From Liolophura sinensis (lineage: Eukaryota > Mollusca > Polyplacophora > Chitonida > Chitonidae): a stretch of DNA of 64,000 nt. Shown here piece after piece: positions 36,101 through 48,800 of this stretch. The translations under genes and the position numbers were made by a program. Each line of letters begins with the position of its first letter. Positions within the stretch are counted from its first letter, which is position 1. A model generated the notes under the pieces. That model did not search any database. It saw only the letters and a program-made list of their open reading frames with translations, and was not told the origin of the DNA. The stretch spans positions 18,141,850 through 18,205,849 of the forward strand of contig NC_088304.1 of assembly GCF_032854445.1 (NCBI RefSeq), in the 5' to 3' direction.

Positions 36101-39100
36101 GAAAAAAACCCAAAAAACAAAACCAAGCGTTTCATGTAACCTTGAAGGCTATAAAATGAAATGCAGGAAATATATCACCCAGCTAACCAATATGAGCTTA
36201 TTTACACCTAAATGATTTATAGAGGAATGTCCATTACACTCAGCAAAAGTGCACACAATCAGGTCACTGATTATTGATTAAAATCAAAGGACATAAATGA
36301 ATACATGAATGACAGATTACTTTACAGTACTACAGATGCAGGCACTACTTGTACCATTTACACATTATCAAGAGGAATGCCAGTTGCCATGACTGTATAT
36401 CGCTGATTTGAAATTATGTTTATTTCTCTGATTGGTGATTTATCTGAAATTATGTGTACATTTCCTATATCAACACCAATGATGTATTTTCCCGGTGTCA
36501 AGTATACAAAATGCATCTGAATTTACATCGGGGCTAAGGCCACATCAATTTAAATTACTGTTTTCCAGGCAGAATAAATCTTTTTCCAATGTCAGAGCAG
36601 GGTATAAAAATAAAAATAAAACTTAAAAATCCTGTAATCTGTGGGAAATGTGCACTTTTTTTTTTTTTTGAAGACATATCTTCATGATCAATAAGATTTG
36701 CAAAACTGAAAAAATCATAAAAAAAACTCCAGACTGGACAATACATAAGGAGATTTTTCAGTGTTATTTTCATTGAAATTTTTCAGTGTTGGCTTGCCCG
36801 TAAAACACAAAATAAAACTAGTGTCGTCTTATGCAAAAATGAAAATGAGTACAGCACACTTTCTGGAAATGAGTACAGCACATATTCTGGAAAAATGTAC
36901 AGCACATATTCCGGAAAAGTGTACAGCACATATTACAGCACATATTCTGGAAATGAGTACAGCACATGTTCTGGAAATGAGTACAGCACATGTTCTGGAA
37001 ATGAGTACAGCACATGTTCTGGAAAGGCGTACAGCACATGTTCTGGAAATGAGTACAGCACATGTTCTGGAAATGCATATAGCACATGTTCTGGAAAGGA
37101 TTACAGCACATGTTCTGGAAATGAGTACAGCGCATATTCTGGAAATGAGTACAGCACATGTTCTAGAAATGAGTACAGCAAATGTTCTGGAAATGAGTAC
37201 ATCACATGTTCTAGAAATGAGCACATCACATGTTCTCGAAATGAGTACAGCAAATGTTCTGGAAATGAGTACATCACATGTTCTAGAAATGAGCACATCA
37301 CTTGTTCTCGAAATGAGTACAGCAAATGTTCTGGAAATGAGTACAGCACATGTTCTGGAAAGAAGTAAAGCACATGTTCTGGAAATGAGTACAGCACATG
37401 TTCTGGAAATGAGTACAGCGCATATTCTGGATATGAGTACATCACATGTTCTAGAAATGAGTACATCACATGTTCTAGAAATGAGTACATCACATGTTCT
37501 AGAAATGAGTACAGCACATGTTCTGGAAATGAGTACAGCACATGTTCTGGAAAGAAGTAAAGCACATGTTCTGGAAAGGAGTACGTAATGTCCATAAAAT
37601 GTCACCAGTTTGCTCCTCAAACTGTATGGTTTATCAGGTCTATGCAATTAGTGAATTACATTTAATGTACTATACACTGTACTCCTGTTACACCTCTGGA
37701 GGAATATTACTGTAACCACAGCATAAACAATACATGCAATCCATGTTTTTGACATGTGGTTTAGGGTATCAGAAATGTACACAAGCACGTACATGTAAAC
37801 ACAAATTACACATCCACCACAGATCATCATGCATCATCAACATTGTGTCGTTGACACGGGTAATGTGCATCATGACTCTAGTGAATGCTCAATGTTTATT
37901 ATTATTATTACATTAGCTGGCTAAACCCTGGTACACATAATCACCTAAGCAACAATCACACCCTTGCAGACAGACAGCAGATTCTCCACAAGCAAATCTA
38001 GCCACAAAACCCTCTAGGCCATATATCTACACCCTTACATATGTAAATCATAATGAGCAGGACTGTGTCTCAGTCAGCGTAACAGACAGCTTCTGCTAGA
38101 CAACTGATAAAGCTCTTAATAATTAATCTCCAGTCGTCTGATGAGTCTTGAACTCTTTCAGTCTTGGGTTAATATGTACGTAAGTCAAGGGGTACAGGTC
38201 CTTTGAAGCTCCTGGGGCATTAGCTGTCTAATAACACCATGTATTACAGCTTTACAATACACCATGTATTACAGCTTTATAACACATCACATATTACAGC
38301 TTTATAATACACCATGTATTACAGCTTCATATTACACCATGCATTACAGCTTTATAATACACCACATATTACAGCTTTATAATACACCATGTATTACAGC
38401 TTTACAATACACCCCATTTTACAGCTTTATAATACACCATGTATTACAGCTTTATAATACACCATGCATTACAGCTTTATAATACACCATGTATTACAGC
38501 TTTATAATACACCATGCATTACGGCTTTAAAATACACCTCATATAACAGCTTTATAATACACCACATATTACAGCTTTATAATACACCATGTATTACAGC
38601 TTTACAATACACCCCATTTTACAGCTTTATAATACACCATGTATTACAGCTTTATAATACACCATGCATTACAGCTTTATAATACACCATGTATTACAGC
38701 TTTATAATACACCATGCATTACGGCTTTAAAATACACCTCATATTACAGCTTTATAATATGCCACATATTACAGCTTTGTAATACACCACGTCCTCTTTC
38801 TGAATATACACACACACACATACACAATGCAAAAATGCAACCTTTACCTGTTGCTGGACTACCAGAGTAGGCATTATTATATATGGCGTAACAAACCCAA
38901 CAAAGTTTGACAAGTAAGGCAGATAAAAGTGATCAAAATTTACTTTTGATGCTGAAATGTGATTTTTTTTGCAAAAGGATATCATTCTACATTCCAAATA
39001 TTCTTCTGAGATCAAAACATCTTTCTAAGATTAAAAGAGCTAACATAATCAGAGAAATTCTGCCACTAAGTCATGCACAAAATTTTAGGTTATGTACCAG

Positions 39101-41869
39101 TTTGCAGAGCTAGCCATGAAGACTGGCACATCCTATCCAAATAGACAAAGTATCATCAGCAAAGAGTTAAGGCACAATTATTTTTACAGGTACATGTAAA
39201 ACCATGCTTTATATGGTACCTGGAGATCCAAGCATCTGTTGGAACGTTCATGGATACACCAAATTTCAATAATTACAGACCTCAGATTAGCTAATCTCAA
39301 TAATTACAGACCTCAGACTAGCTAATCTCAATAATTACAGACCTCAGACCAGCTAATCCCGAAATGTTTTGAATCATACTAACCATTTACTGATGCTCCA
39401 TCTTATCAAAATAATCAAAGCAATATTATTTTTATTAACACATTTGTAGAATTTTAGACTAACCTGACCTGAAAGAGTACACATATATATAGAATTCTTG
39501 GCCCTTAAATACATGTACAAAGTCAAGAAAAGGTTTAAATGACAATCACTCAAGCGTGTTAATGCACATGGCTGCCAAATGACCCTTGACAACTGTTATA
39601 TCAGAAGCCTTCGCCCATACATCAAGTTTCAATAGCTGTCAAAATTAGCAGAGAAGGAAGTGCTTACTCCAGGCACAGAGCACTTGCTGCTTGAATGATA
39701 AACACACATCTATGGATTAAACAAATAATGGCAAAGTGGTCTTTCAAAGTTTAAAGATTTTTTTTAATGTTGACATTCTGATTCCCTGTGGAAGTAGGAA
39801 GTGGGAGGGTTATCAAGTCTGTGTCACAATTCAACAAATGATCTCAAAAACTACTTTCCCAACTCACAAAAGCAGTAAGAAGCACTTTAATTTTCATTTA
39901 ACATTTTTCATAGTGCTGGCTTTGAAATCCACTCATGGGAAAAACTCCATCTTTGGCACCTATGAACATCAATTGTCCAACACATATTAACCTTGGTTAT
40001 CCTGCACAATTGCATGTAATACTTTCTGCTATAATGCCTTTCTAATTTGGTTTGATTAACCTACTGGTGTTTAACACTGAAGTCAGGAATATTTCACAAA
40101 TGACATTGGTTAGTGAAAAAAACACAAGGTTATGACAAGACACTAGAAAACTTTTTCACAAGAGATGCGCAGACTTTGATCTGCACAGAAACCTCAATGT
40201 GCATGTCATATTTATGATATCGGTGAAAAACCCACCTGCCTGTATAAACAGCCCAGTGAGAGCTGTGCAACACTTAATGCCACCATGGTCCTAAAATTCT
40301 AAATATTACTGGAGGCAGGGAAAATAGAAAATGATCCCAAGACGAGTAAAAACTACTTGGCCGTGATCTCCCAAATGAAAGAACTCTAAAACTGCAGAAT
40401 CCATTTACCCATCCATGATTATGACAAGAAGTAAAGACAGTCCTGTCTTCCCAAGAAAAGGAACAGGTAATGATAGATGCAAAATTGTTGAGGAACACGT
40501 AAACAATTTTACCTAGGCCCCCTGTAACTTTACACATAAGATGTATTTTCTGTGCTACTTGTGAATTCCGTGAATCAGCCACTGCAATCAGCCATGGAAA
40601 CTTGCGGAGATGTCAAGCATTCTATATTCTGTTCATTTACAGTTTTTGACTAGTTATTCTTAAGACTAGCTTTAAGCGGCATGCAAGCCGAACTACATGT
40701 ACTTATATTTCAAGGGACAGATGTATGGCTGCAAGCGATGCACCATAGCCAACTGGTCGCCAACTTTATATGACACGGTACCTTCTGGACGTGCTCTGTT
40801 TGCACCCTTGGTGCCCTGATTTTCAGGTTGGATGGTATTGTTTGAACTATCGTACAGCAGGGTGCTTAGCTGGTGAAAATACATGAGAAATTATTTGATT
40901 TAAAGTTAGTCATATAATTTCACCTGATTTTTTACCAAACAGGGTGACTGGTAGGTGAAAATTTTCAGAAAATTACAGCCAGTTTACCTGTGTAAAGTTC
41001 TTACCTATAGTGCGTGTTCCACCTGTACCGTTGTGGCCAGGTGGCCTGGTGCCCGTGGGGGAGTTGTCCAGGCAGACAAACTCGCAGCATTTGCCCTCAA
41101 TGGCCTTGTGTATGCAAGCTGGGGGTGAACATGACACTGCAGTACACATGATTGAGAAGCCGTCCTCACAGTGACATGTCTGGCAAGGGTCCTTCTTGTC
41201 CGGGATGAACTGAGTCCCATCAGGTACAATATTTCCCTCAGCATCATGACAGTCCAGCTTATTACTACCTGTCTCACCTGGCGACAGAAAATGAGAATTC
41301 ATAAAATCAACACCTCTTGAAACATGTACCATACCAAGGCCCGTATTTATCAAACTTCTTAAGAGTACTTGATAAACAGGGGCCCTGGTATATATTTTTG
41401 CTTGTTTTTTGGCTTCCAATTTCTATGTCTCGAATATAACTGCAAGCTTAGTACCCTGCTTCTTTACAGTATTTCTATGGGTAAACAGTACTGCATTCAC
41501 TTTACCAGGTGAGAAGATTGGCAGAATTTTCTGCAAATAATCCAAAGCTTACCACACTATGATGTAAAGAAAACAACAAACAAAGAAAGCAGACATCGAA
41601 CACAGATATGATTCACCTTTCCTTCCATCCTTCTATGTTTACATATACAGGTATTATAGTCAAATATGATACACGTACGGGTACATATTGTACAGAATGA
41701 AGTTGTGATTGACCGTAAGAGGCAAGGATTTCACAGATTTCACCGAAAATCGCAAGCTAAATAAGTAATCAGGATCAATCTCACCTCGACACGTACTAAT
41801 CCAGATCATGGTGAAGAAGAATACGACAGTCAGGCCTCTTCGCCAGGGCTGCATTTGCCTGGTTACCAT
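33133..41869 (-). CDS. Single-pass membrane protein with VWFC ectodomain and PPxY-rich tail
   Basis: Four exons (41869-41785, 41277-41005, 35628-35494, 35009-33133), all in phase 1, give 789 residues. The ATG follows an in-frame TAG two codons upstream. Residues 1-28 are a signal peptide (LTVVFFFTMIWISTC). Residues about 29-119 hold one VWFC domain with ten Cys, including CQTCHC and CCEFVC. Residues about 129-151 form the membrane helix (TITSFLVLALLLFMI), followed by a basic stop-transfer (HKLRQRRLL). The tail, about 635 residues, is Ser/Asn-rich. Near the membrane it has PPPPYSPP, PPPPYEAI and PPPAYQG, PPxY-type ligands for WW domains such as those of NEDD4-class ligases. The layout recalls DGCR2/IDD (VWFC, membrane helix, PPxY) without its LDLR-A and lectin parts; that link is tentative. 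Exon 2's acceptor has a second option 9 bases later, removing three residues. Confidence 0.88.
36840..37590. repeat. 24-base minisatellite, about 30 copies, open on both strands
   Basis: The unit is GAAATGAGTACAGCACATGT plus TCTG, with variants ACATCACATGTTCTAG and ACAGCAAATG. Because 24 is a multiple of three and the unit lacks stops in several frames, long open frames appear on both strands (MSTAHVLE on one, ISRTCAVL on the other). It lies in an intron of the VWFC membrane-protein gene, so I do not call coding. Confidence 0.95.
38233..38800. repeat. 25-base minisatellite with a 200-base higher-order period
   Basis: The basic unit is ACAGCTTTATAATACACCAT plus GTATT. Variants (CATATAACAG, CCCATTTTACAG, GGCTTTAAAATACACCTC) recur in the same order every eight units, about 200 bases, with at least two full super-units. 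It lies in the large intron of the VWFC membrane-protein gene. Confidence 0.93.
39277..39360. repeat. 31-base tandem array, about 3 copies
   Basis: AATAATTACAGACCTCAGAC then TAGCTAATCTC is repeated with single-base changes. Confidence 0.9.
40067..40112 (-). mobile_element. SINE family A tail remnant (weak)
   Basis: CTGGTGTTTAACACTGAAGT followed by CAGGAATATTTCAC resembles the inverted 3' end of the family. It is short and decayed. Confidence 0.45.
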
Positions 41870-42873
41870 TGTCTAAGCTGAGGGTAAAATTTGGGCGTCG
41901 AGTAAGTTCAGGTTCCTGAAAACAGTACCTCGTCTGACTGCTTGACCGTGGGGTCTTACTACTGATCCCGAGGGTCAGTGGGGCGCACGTCAAATTTGAG
42001 GCTTTCTCTGACCTGTGCGCGAACATCTGAGGTGATAATCCCTGTATAAAGTATGCTAATTAAGAGAAGAGATTCATTTCACACGAGAATTCACAACCAG
42101 ACGTCTTCGCAACCTGCCGGGCACCTGCAAGCAAATTGTCTTCCTGATCTCGCGAGAAAGGGCGTTACTCGAGATTTAGTTACGTATAGAGTATTTCAAT
42201 CGTATGGGGAAAAGTAAAACTTGGATTTAATCTCTATATTTTCGTTTTAAGTAACATCTTCTAGGTCTACTGGTATTTTCATTCGGACAATCCAGTATTT
42301 TACGTATGGTAAATTAATATTTAGCATATATGTTATATAAGTCATGGTATTGATGGATTTAAAGATAAGCATACATTTTACTTTCACTTTCCATCAATGC
42401 GAACAGTTGCAAATATTGACATTTAACTTTCCTCCCACGATTTACATCATTTAAAATAACCTTCGTTTATTTAAATTTTTCTTGAAAAAATACAACTCGG
42501 CATGCTTTGGGGAATGATTCAACATCGCAACTTTCAAAAGATTTACTGTTTAAAATGTTTGATTGTGGGTTGGGCTCACAGATGTGTGATTAACTATAGT
42601 CGCACAAGCATGGTGTGATAAGGTTCAAACTCGAACTTGCCGAAGTGCAAATTTATGTCGGCATGATACCTTTCAGGGCTAGCCAGAATAGTAGAACAAA
42701 TGATAAACATCAGGAGTATTCTGAAACTGTTATTCTAAGACTGACCTTTGTGCAGATTTGTGGTAATCTGTGGTAACAGATATCGGCGCATTGGTGTCGA
42801 TTACCGAAAACGTTTACGCCTTACTGTACCGTTTGGTTTTACTTTTAATTGTTTTCTAAGATCATTGGCCACA
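41870..42873. promoter_or_regulatory. Divergent promoter region, VWFC-protein gene and PXMP2
   Basis: About 1 kb separates the two divergent start codons. The half nearer the VWFC-protein gene is richer in CpG (41900-42190) and includes a perfect TCTCGCGAGA. Transcription in both directions from one regulatory block is likely but unproven. Confidence 0.55.
42148..42157. promoter_or_regulatory. TCTCGCGAGA palindrome
   Basis: A perfect 10-base CGCG palindrome lies about 280 bases upstream of the VWFC-protein ATG and 716 bases upstream of the PXMP2 ATG. This motif is well known from vertebrate housekeeping and bidirectional promoters. Its use here is inference from position. Confidence 0.5.
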
Positions 42874-45800
42874 ATGAGCGAAAGAAGAGGTACCACGAAA
42901 AATTTCCTAGAGAAACTGATCGCGGATTATAACAGAAATCTGCAAAAGAGACCGGTACTAACGAAAGCGGTGACCAGGTGGGTTTACAGATGAACTGGGG
43001 GAAATTAACACCTCGGTAGGGCCTACTCTACACGTTGTAAGTCTAGCCGCATTCAGGGCAGTGTTGACAAGTAATTTCACATCTTGTGACGTAGACCGCC
43101 GTGATCAAAGGGACCGCTAATTACCAACTTTCAGCTGTGTACACTGATTATTTTGGCCAGTTTCTTAATTGACCTATTCAATTCATTTATATAAATCATA
43201 TAACTGCCCTTGTAAGGAAATTGTATCGGTCAGTTGGTCCAATTGTGTAGACTGAATGTATGTCTTTTAATAACTTTAGAAAGGTAAAGTTTTCATGCAA
43301 TTTTATAGTTGACTTAACACAGTTTTAACTGCTTACTAGGGTTAATTTAGTAACATATTGTTAACTATATCAGTTGATAGTAGCTTGCTCACAACAGAGC
43401 CCCCCTGTTCAGGCGGCAAATAATGAATACTGAACAACAAAATGGATGTCAAACCACTTTGCCAATTTCTTTGGGAATATCATGTTTAAAAGTAAATAAC
43501 CATTATAAACAAAAACATATGCTACCGGAAGTTGAATAGCAATGACCGTGCTTGCATGATTTGTATGCCTTATAAAATCAACAATTTCTGATTTGTTACG
43601 TTTTAAAATCGTGGCCAAGAAAATGAAGATACTTTATGTATACATGCAAGCCGTCAATCCAAGAAGTACTTTGCTTATTTTTGTCCAAAGACTAGAAAAG
43701 TGTTTTTTTTAAGTATATTTACAAACAGTTCTAACATAAATACTTTTCCATCAATGTAATAACTTTCTCATTGATTCATTAGTTCCCTTTCGGTAATGGA
43801 CAAAAATGAGTTTCTGGAAATTTTTTTTTTTTTTCTTCAAAGTGCTTCAGTGCATTGAATTGAAATGTGATGCATTGTTTCACCATGACATACAAATCAT
43901 GTTTGAATTTTCGCCTGTTTGTTTTTCATTTTTGACAAATTAGGGCAGTTTTTGCCCCATATTTAGGATAATTTGGAGTACATGTTTTGGCCTTGGACCA
44001 TTTCACCTGGAAACTCTTTATAAAATCTGGATAAAATATAGGCCTGTTGACTGATACAGCTACTCATGAAGAGAAAACTCAACTTTATGTCATTAATTTG
44101 AATTTCCGATTATTAGATTTCACCATAAAGAGCCATTTTTAAATAATCGTAAAATAACATGCCACCAGTGTATGTATTATAACTGTTGAGGTTTAAGCAA
44201 GGACGACATTCCCTCGGATGGGAGTTGGATTTGCCCATATTTTATTTTCAGTGCACCTAAGTTTATTAACTCCTGCCACGAGGATACACTGTAGAATGCT
44301 GCCCTTGTAAATGTCTCCATAAGCAGTGTTTCACGGATTATATAGACAAACACTAGCAGGAAGCCAATGAACCTTCAGCAGAGGCATGCATTCATAGCAG
44401 GCAATCCTCCGCAGTGAGTTATGTTTTTAAAATCCGTGTGGACTGCGGCTTTTCGAGAAATACGGGAATGCACTAAATAAAACTTGTTAAGAAACTGCTT
44501 ATGGGGACCTAAATTGTGACATGTGAACATGTGAAGTATTTCTCTGATATAACTTTTCTAAACTATAGGTCGTTAGGTATGCGGAAATGTGAGTTTATGG
44601 ATCTCAAAAATGACCAATTTTTGGATATTTTTGAAAAAGGCCCATGTAGTTCAAATGGGCAATTTTCTCAATTTTCTATCATCATTTTAAAAAAAAATGA
44701 GCTCTGGAGACCCTAATCCGTCAGCACCAGGTAAATGGCACAAACCAATGCTACCTGCAAGACATAATTTTATTGCACTATGTATGCTGAAAAATGGTGA
44801 AAAAATTAAAAAAATGTTTCCAATAGCTCAATAAATATACCTGTCCTCTAGATAATGTATCTTCCGATACAGTAGTCCTGTAGATATGATTAATATTCCC
44901 ACTTAGACGCACAAATATGAAGTTACTACATCTTTGTTGAGCGCAGAATTTGGAGTTGAAACTTTTTACTCAAAGTAAGTGCGTATGATGGAATCCCTTT
45001 TGAGGCGATTCACCCTAAGCCCGGCTCGCGGATGCCCTGTGAGGCACGGTATTACACATCAGAGGCTGCCTGGCTGTGGGTGGGCTCTTTCAGAGTAGAA
45101 AGGCACAGTGGGCATGTCTCGCCGACTCGCCAGGCTGATGGGGCGACTTGTTCCTCCTTCCATGTATACCTCCAGGATGCAGCATTCATAGTTTAGTAAA
45201 GTAACACTTTTACTGATAGCAACACAATGTACGCACTCTCATCTTCTAGTCAACAATGTCACTTGGTTTACAACCGAAAAAATGATCACATTTTAGTAAA
45301 GTGTTATCAGTACCCGTAAGTTTAAGGGTAGAAAAACATACAAAAATATGTGGGCTGTATATTGATTAATGTTCAACATACTATACTCCGCACAGTGTAC
45401 AATATGACCTAATTTTACGATGCCACATAATTGCTGTTCATGTCGGTAACATGTGGTAACAGTCATGCAGTTTTTCAATTAGCACAGCTTTAGGCTTCAT
45501 ATCGGTAACATATGGTAACAACAATGCAGTTTTTCAGTTAGCACAGTTCTAGGCTTCATATCGGTAAGGTACGGTAATAGTCATGCAGTTTTTCAATTAG
45601 CACAGTTCTAGGCTTCATGTCGGTAAGGTACGGTAACAATCATGCAGTTTTTCAATTAGCACAGCTCTAGGCTTCATGTCAGTAATGTACGGTAACAATC
45701 ATGCAGTTTTTCAGTTAGCAAAGTTCTAGGGCGAGCCTTAACAGCCCAGCCCTACCAACTCAGTATGATTTCACCTAGCGGAAGGTGAAATCGTAATGAA

Positions 45801-48800
45801 GCACTCGCAGCTCCCCATTAATGTTCAAACTGTTTCTGCATGTAAATGCCACGTATTGGTTGGTCATTGGCCTACCGGGTTAGATAGAAACCCAAAGATG
45901 TATTGTTTTGATACCGATGCATCTACTGTTGGAAAACGTCAAATTCTACCCCTCAACTGACCCACCCCACTGCAATAAACCGTTGCTCTACACCAGGCTG
46001 TCATATGCTACGAGTCAGAGTATAACTTTAATAGAGCGCTACGAGCGCATCATTGTGATCTTCCCTTTCACCAGGATAAAGCATAGCAAGTTGACGGGGC
46101 TACCTAGAATGTCCAGGCTATCCCTAGAATTGTGCTAGGTTTCAATGTTTTTGCTCATGAATTAAATTTAAATGTTTGAACACTAAGGTGGTCTGTGTGA
46201 TCCATGTTTATTGGTCTGGCATAGACGTCACATGAATTTTCATTTAACTTTGTTGTGTAATATGCCCTTATACAAAGAGTTATTGTGACTAAAACGGAGA
46301 GCCAAAATGAAAGTCTTGTGACAGCATCTGTACCCAGCATTGTTCCTAAAGCCTACCTGTGAATTGAAACATCTGAATGCAGGATCATGCAATTAAATTA
46401 CACGTAGTTTTCAATGGGTGAGTTTAATTACATGTATGGTGTCTTTTCCTATTCCATGGTTAATTTGAGAGCTAAGTATTATAATGGTTTTCTCCTCCTA
46501 TACATGTAATTTATGGAGTTGAATTTCACATTTCAACTCAAACAGTCCGGCCTAACCTTTCCAAGCAGTGGCCATACAACCTACTGTTAACCTAACTCTT
46601 GCTCTTTGGATATCATATACATGTTCACTATTGTAACAGTGCTTGTGCATCAGTTGCTGTGTTATATAACAAACTCTCATGTTTTTTGCTTATGATTACA
46701 GTGCATCAATTGCGGCATTGGGCGACATCATCTCTCAAGCTCTCTTTCCCAGTCCTCACACAAAACACAGGTTTTGGTGGAGAAGTACATTTGCATATGC
46801 AACATTTGGGTGAGTTTATTTGTGTTCAGCAATCTGGTGATTGATTTACAAATACATATTCTGTAGTTTAGTGAGGTATTTACCTGTACATATATGGAGG
46901 TTTATCGCTTACCTGCCTCGATTCAGTAGTTTCCTCCTGGAGGTTTGCAACATCTTTGAGACGTCTATCACCTGGTGAGGTGCAGTGGTTTCCTTTTGGA
47001 GATCTGTCACCTGGTGAGGTGCAGTGGTTTTCTTTTGGAGAGGTCTGTCACATGGTGAGGTGCAATGGTTTCCTTTTAGAGCTCTGTCACGTGGTGAGGT
47101 GCACTGGTTTTCTTTTGGAGAGGTCTGTCACCTGGTGAGGTGCAGTGGTTTTCTTCTGGAGAGGTCTGTCACATGGTGAGGTGCAGTGGTTTTCTTTTGT
47201 AGAGGTCTGTCACGTGGTGAGGTGCAGTGGTTTTCTTTTGGAGCTCTGTCACCTGGTGAGGTACAGTGGTTTTTTTTTAGTAGATCTGTCACCTGGGGAA
47301 GTGCAGTGGTTCCCTTTTGGAGGTTTTTCATATACCTGGTGAGTTGGAGTGCTCTTCTTTTGAACTCTGCTCAGAAGGCTCCATTCCTTTATAACCTCAT
47401 CATCGCACTTAGAAAAATGTCTAAATGGCCAATCAGATAAATAAAAATAATTTATTTCCTTTCAGTTTTCTTTTTAATGGACCCCTGATTCACCATTTCT
47501 ACATCTGGCTAGACAAACTGGTACCTGCTGGTAAGAAGCCTGGCACTGGTATAAAGCGCGTCCTGTTTGACAGACTCATCCTCGCTCCTCCATACCTGCT
47601 TCTCTTCTTCTATGTGGTGGCCATTTTGGAGGTGAGTGTGTACACGGAGTAAAACAGGCCTGAGACATTGGGGAAGGGTATTGTCCTCCTCCTGCCCCCC
47701 TCCCATGCCCCTCCCATTCACAAGTGGGTGGCTTGAGTTCCACCTTACCTCACCTATAATTTTCTGGGACATTCATTCCACAGGGCCTCCGTGGCTCAGT
47801 CGGTTAGCGCGCTAGCACAGCATAATGACCCCGAAGCCTCTCACCAATGCAATTGCTGTGAGTTCAAGTCCAGCTCAAGCTGGCTGCCTCTCCGGCCGTA
47901 CATGGGAAGGTCTACCAGCAACCTGCGAATGGGCGGGGGTTTCCCCCGGGCTCCACCCACCATAATGCTGGCCGCTGTCGTATAAGTGAAATATGGGGTA
48001 TGGGGTAAAGTACCAGTCAGATAAGTAAGTCATTCCACTTGCCTTCTTATGTACCTCCATGTGTTTATGTGCTCCACTTGGATTTTCCTGTGTATGTGTT
48101 TCACTTGGATTTTCCTGTGTATATGTTTATGTGCTTCACTTGGATTTTCCTGTGTGTGTTTATGTGCTTCACTTGGATTTTCCTGTGTGTGTTTATGTGC
48201 TTCACTTGGATTTTCCTGTGTATGTGTTTATGTGCTTCACTTGGATTTTCCTGTGTATGTGTTTCACTTGGATTTTCCTGCGTGTTTGTGTTTCACTTGG
48301 ATATTCCTGTGTATGTGTTGGATATTCTGGCTTACATGTTTACGTGTTTCACTTGGATATTCCTGTGTGTTTGTGTTTCACTTGGATATTCCTGTGTGTT
48401 TGTGTTTCACTTGGATATTCCTGTGTGTTTGTGTTTCACTTGCATATTCTGGCTTACATGTTTACGTGTTTCACTTGCATATTCCTGTGTATGTGTTTAT
48501 GGGTTTCACTTGGATATTCTGGCTTACATGTTTACATGTTTCACTTGGATATTCCTGTACATGTGTTTCACTTGGATATTCTGGCTTACATGTTTATGTG
48601 TTTCACTTGCCTATTCCTGTGTTTGTGTTTATGTGTTTCACTTGCATATTCTGGCTTACATGTTTACGTGTTTCACTTGGATATTCATGTGTATGTGTTT
48701 CGCTTGGATATTCTGGCTTACATGTTTATGTGTTTCACTTGGATATTCCTGTGTATGTGTTTATGGGTTTCACTTGGATATTCTGGCTTACATGTTTACA

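Noticed and set aside
36761-37647. Long open frames of about 270 codons on both strands
   Set aside because: They arise from a stop-free 24-base tandem unit in an intron; mirrored openness on both strands is a repeat effect.
38264-38870. Three similar 70-codon plus-strand frames 200 bases apart
   Set aside because: They mark the higher-order period of the 25-base array, not a gene family.
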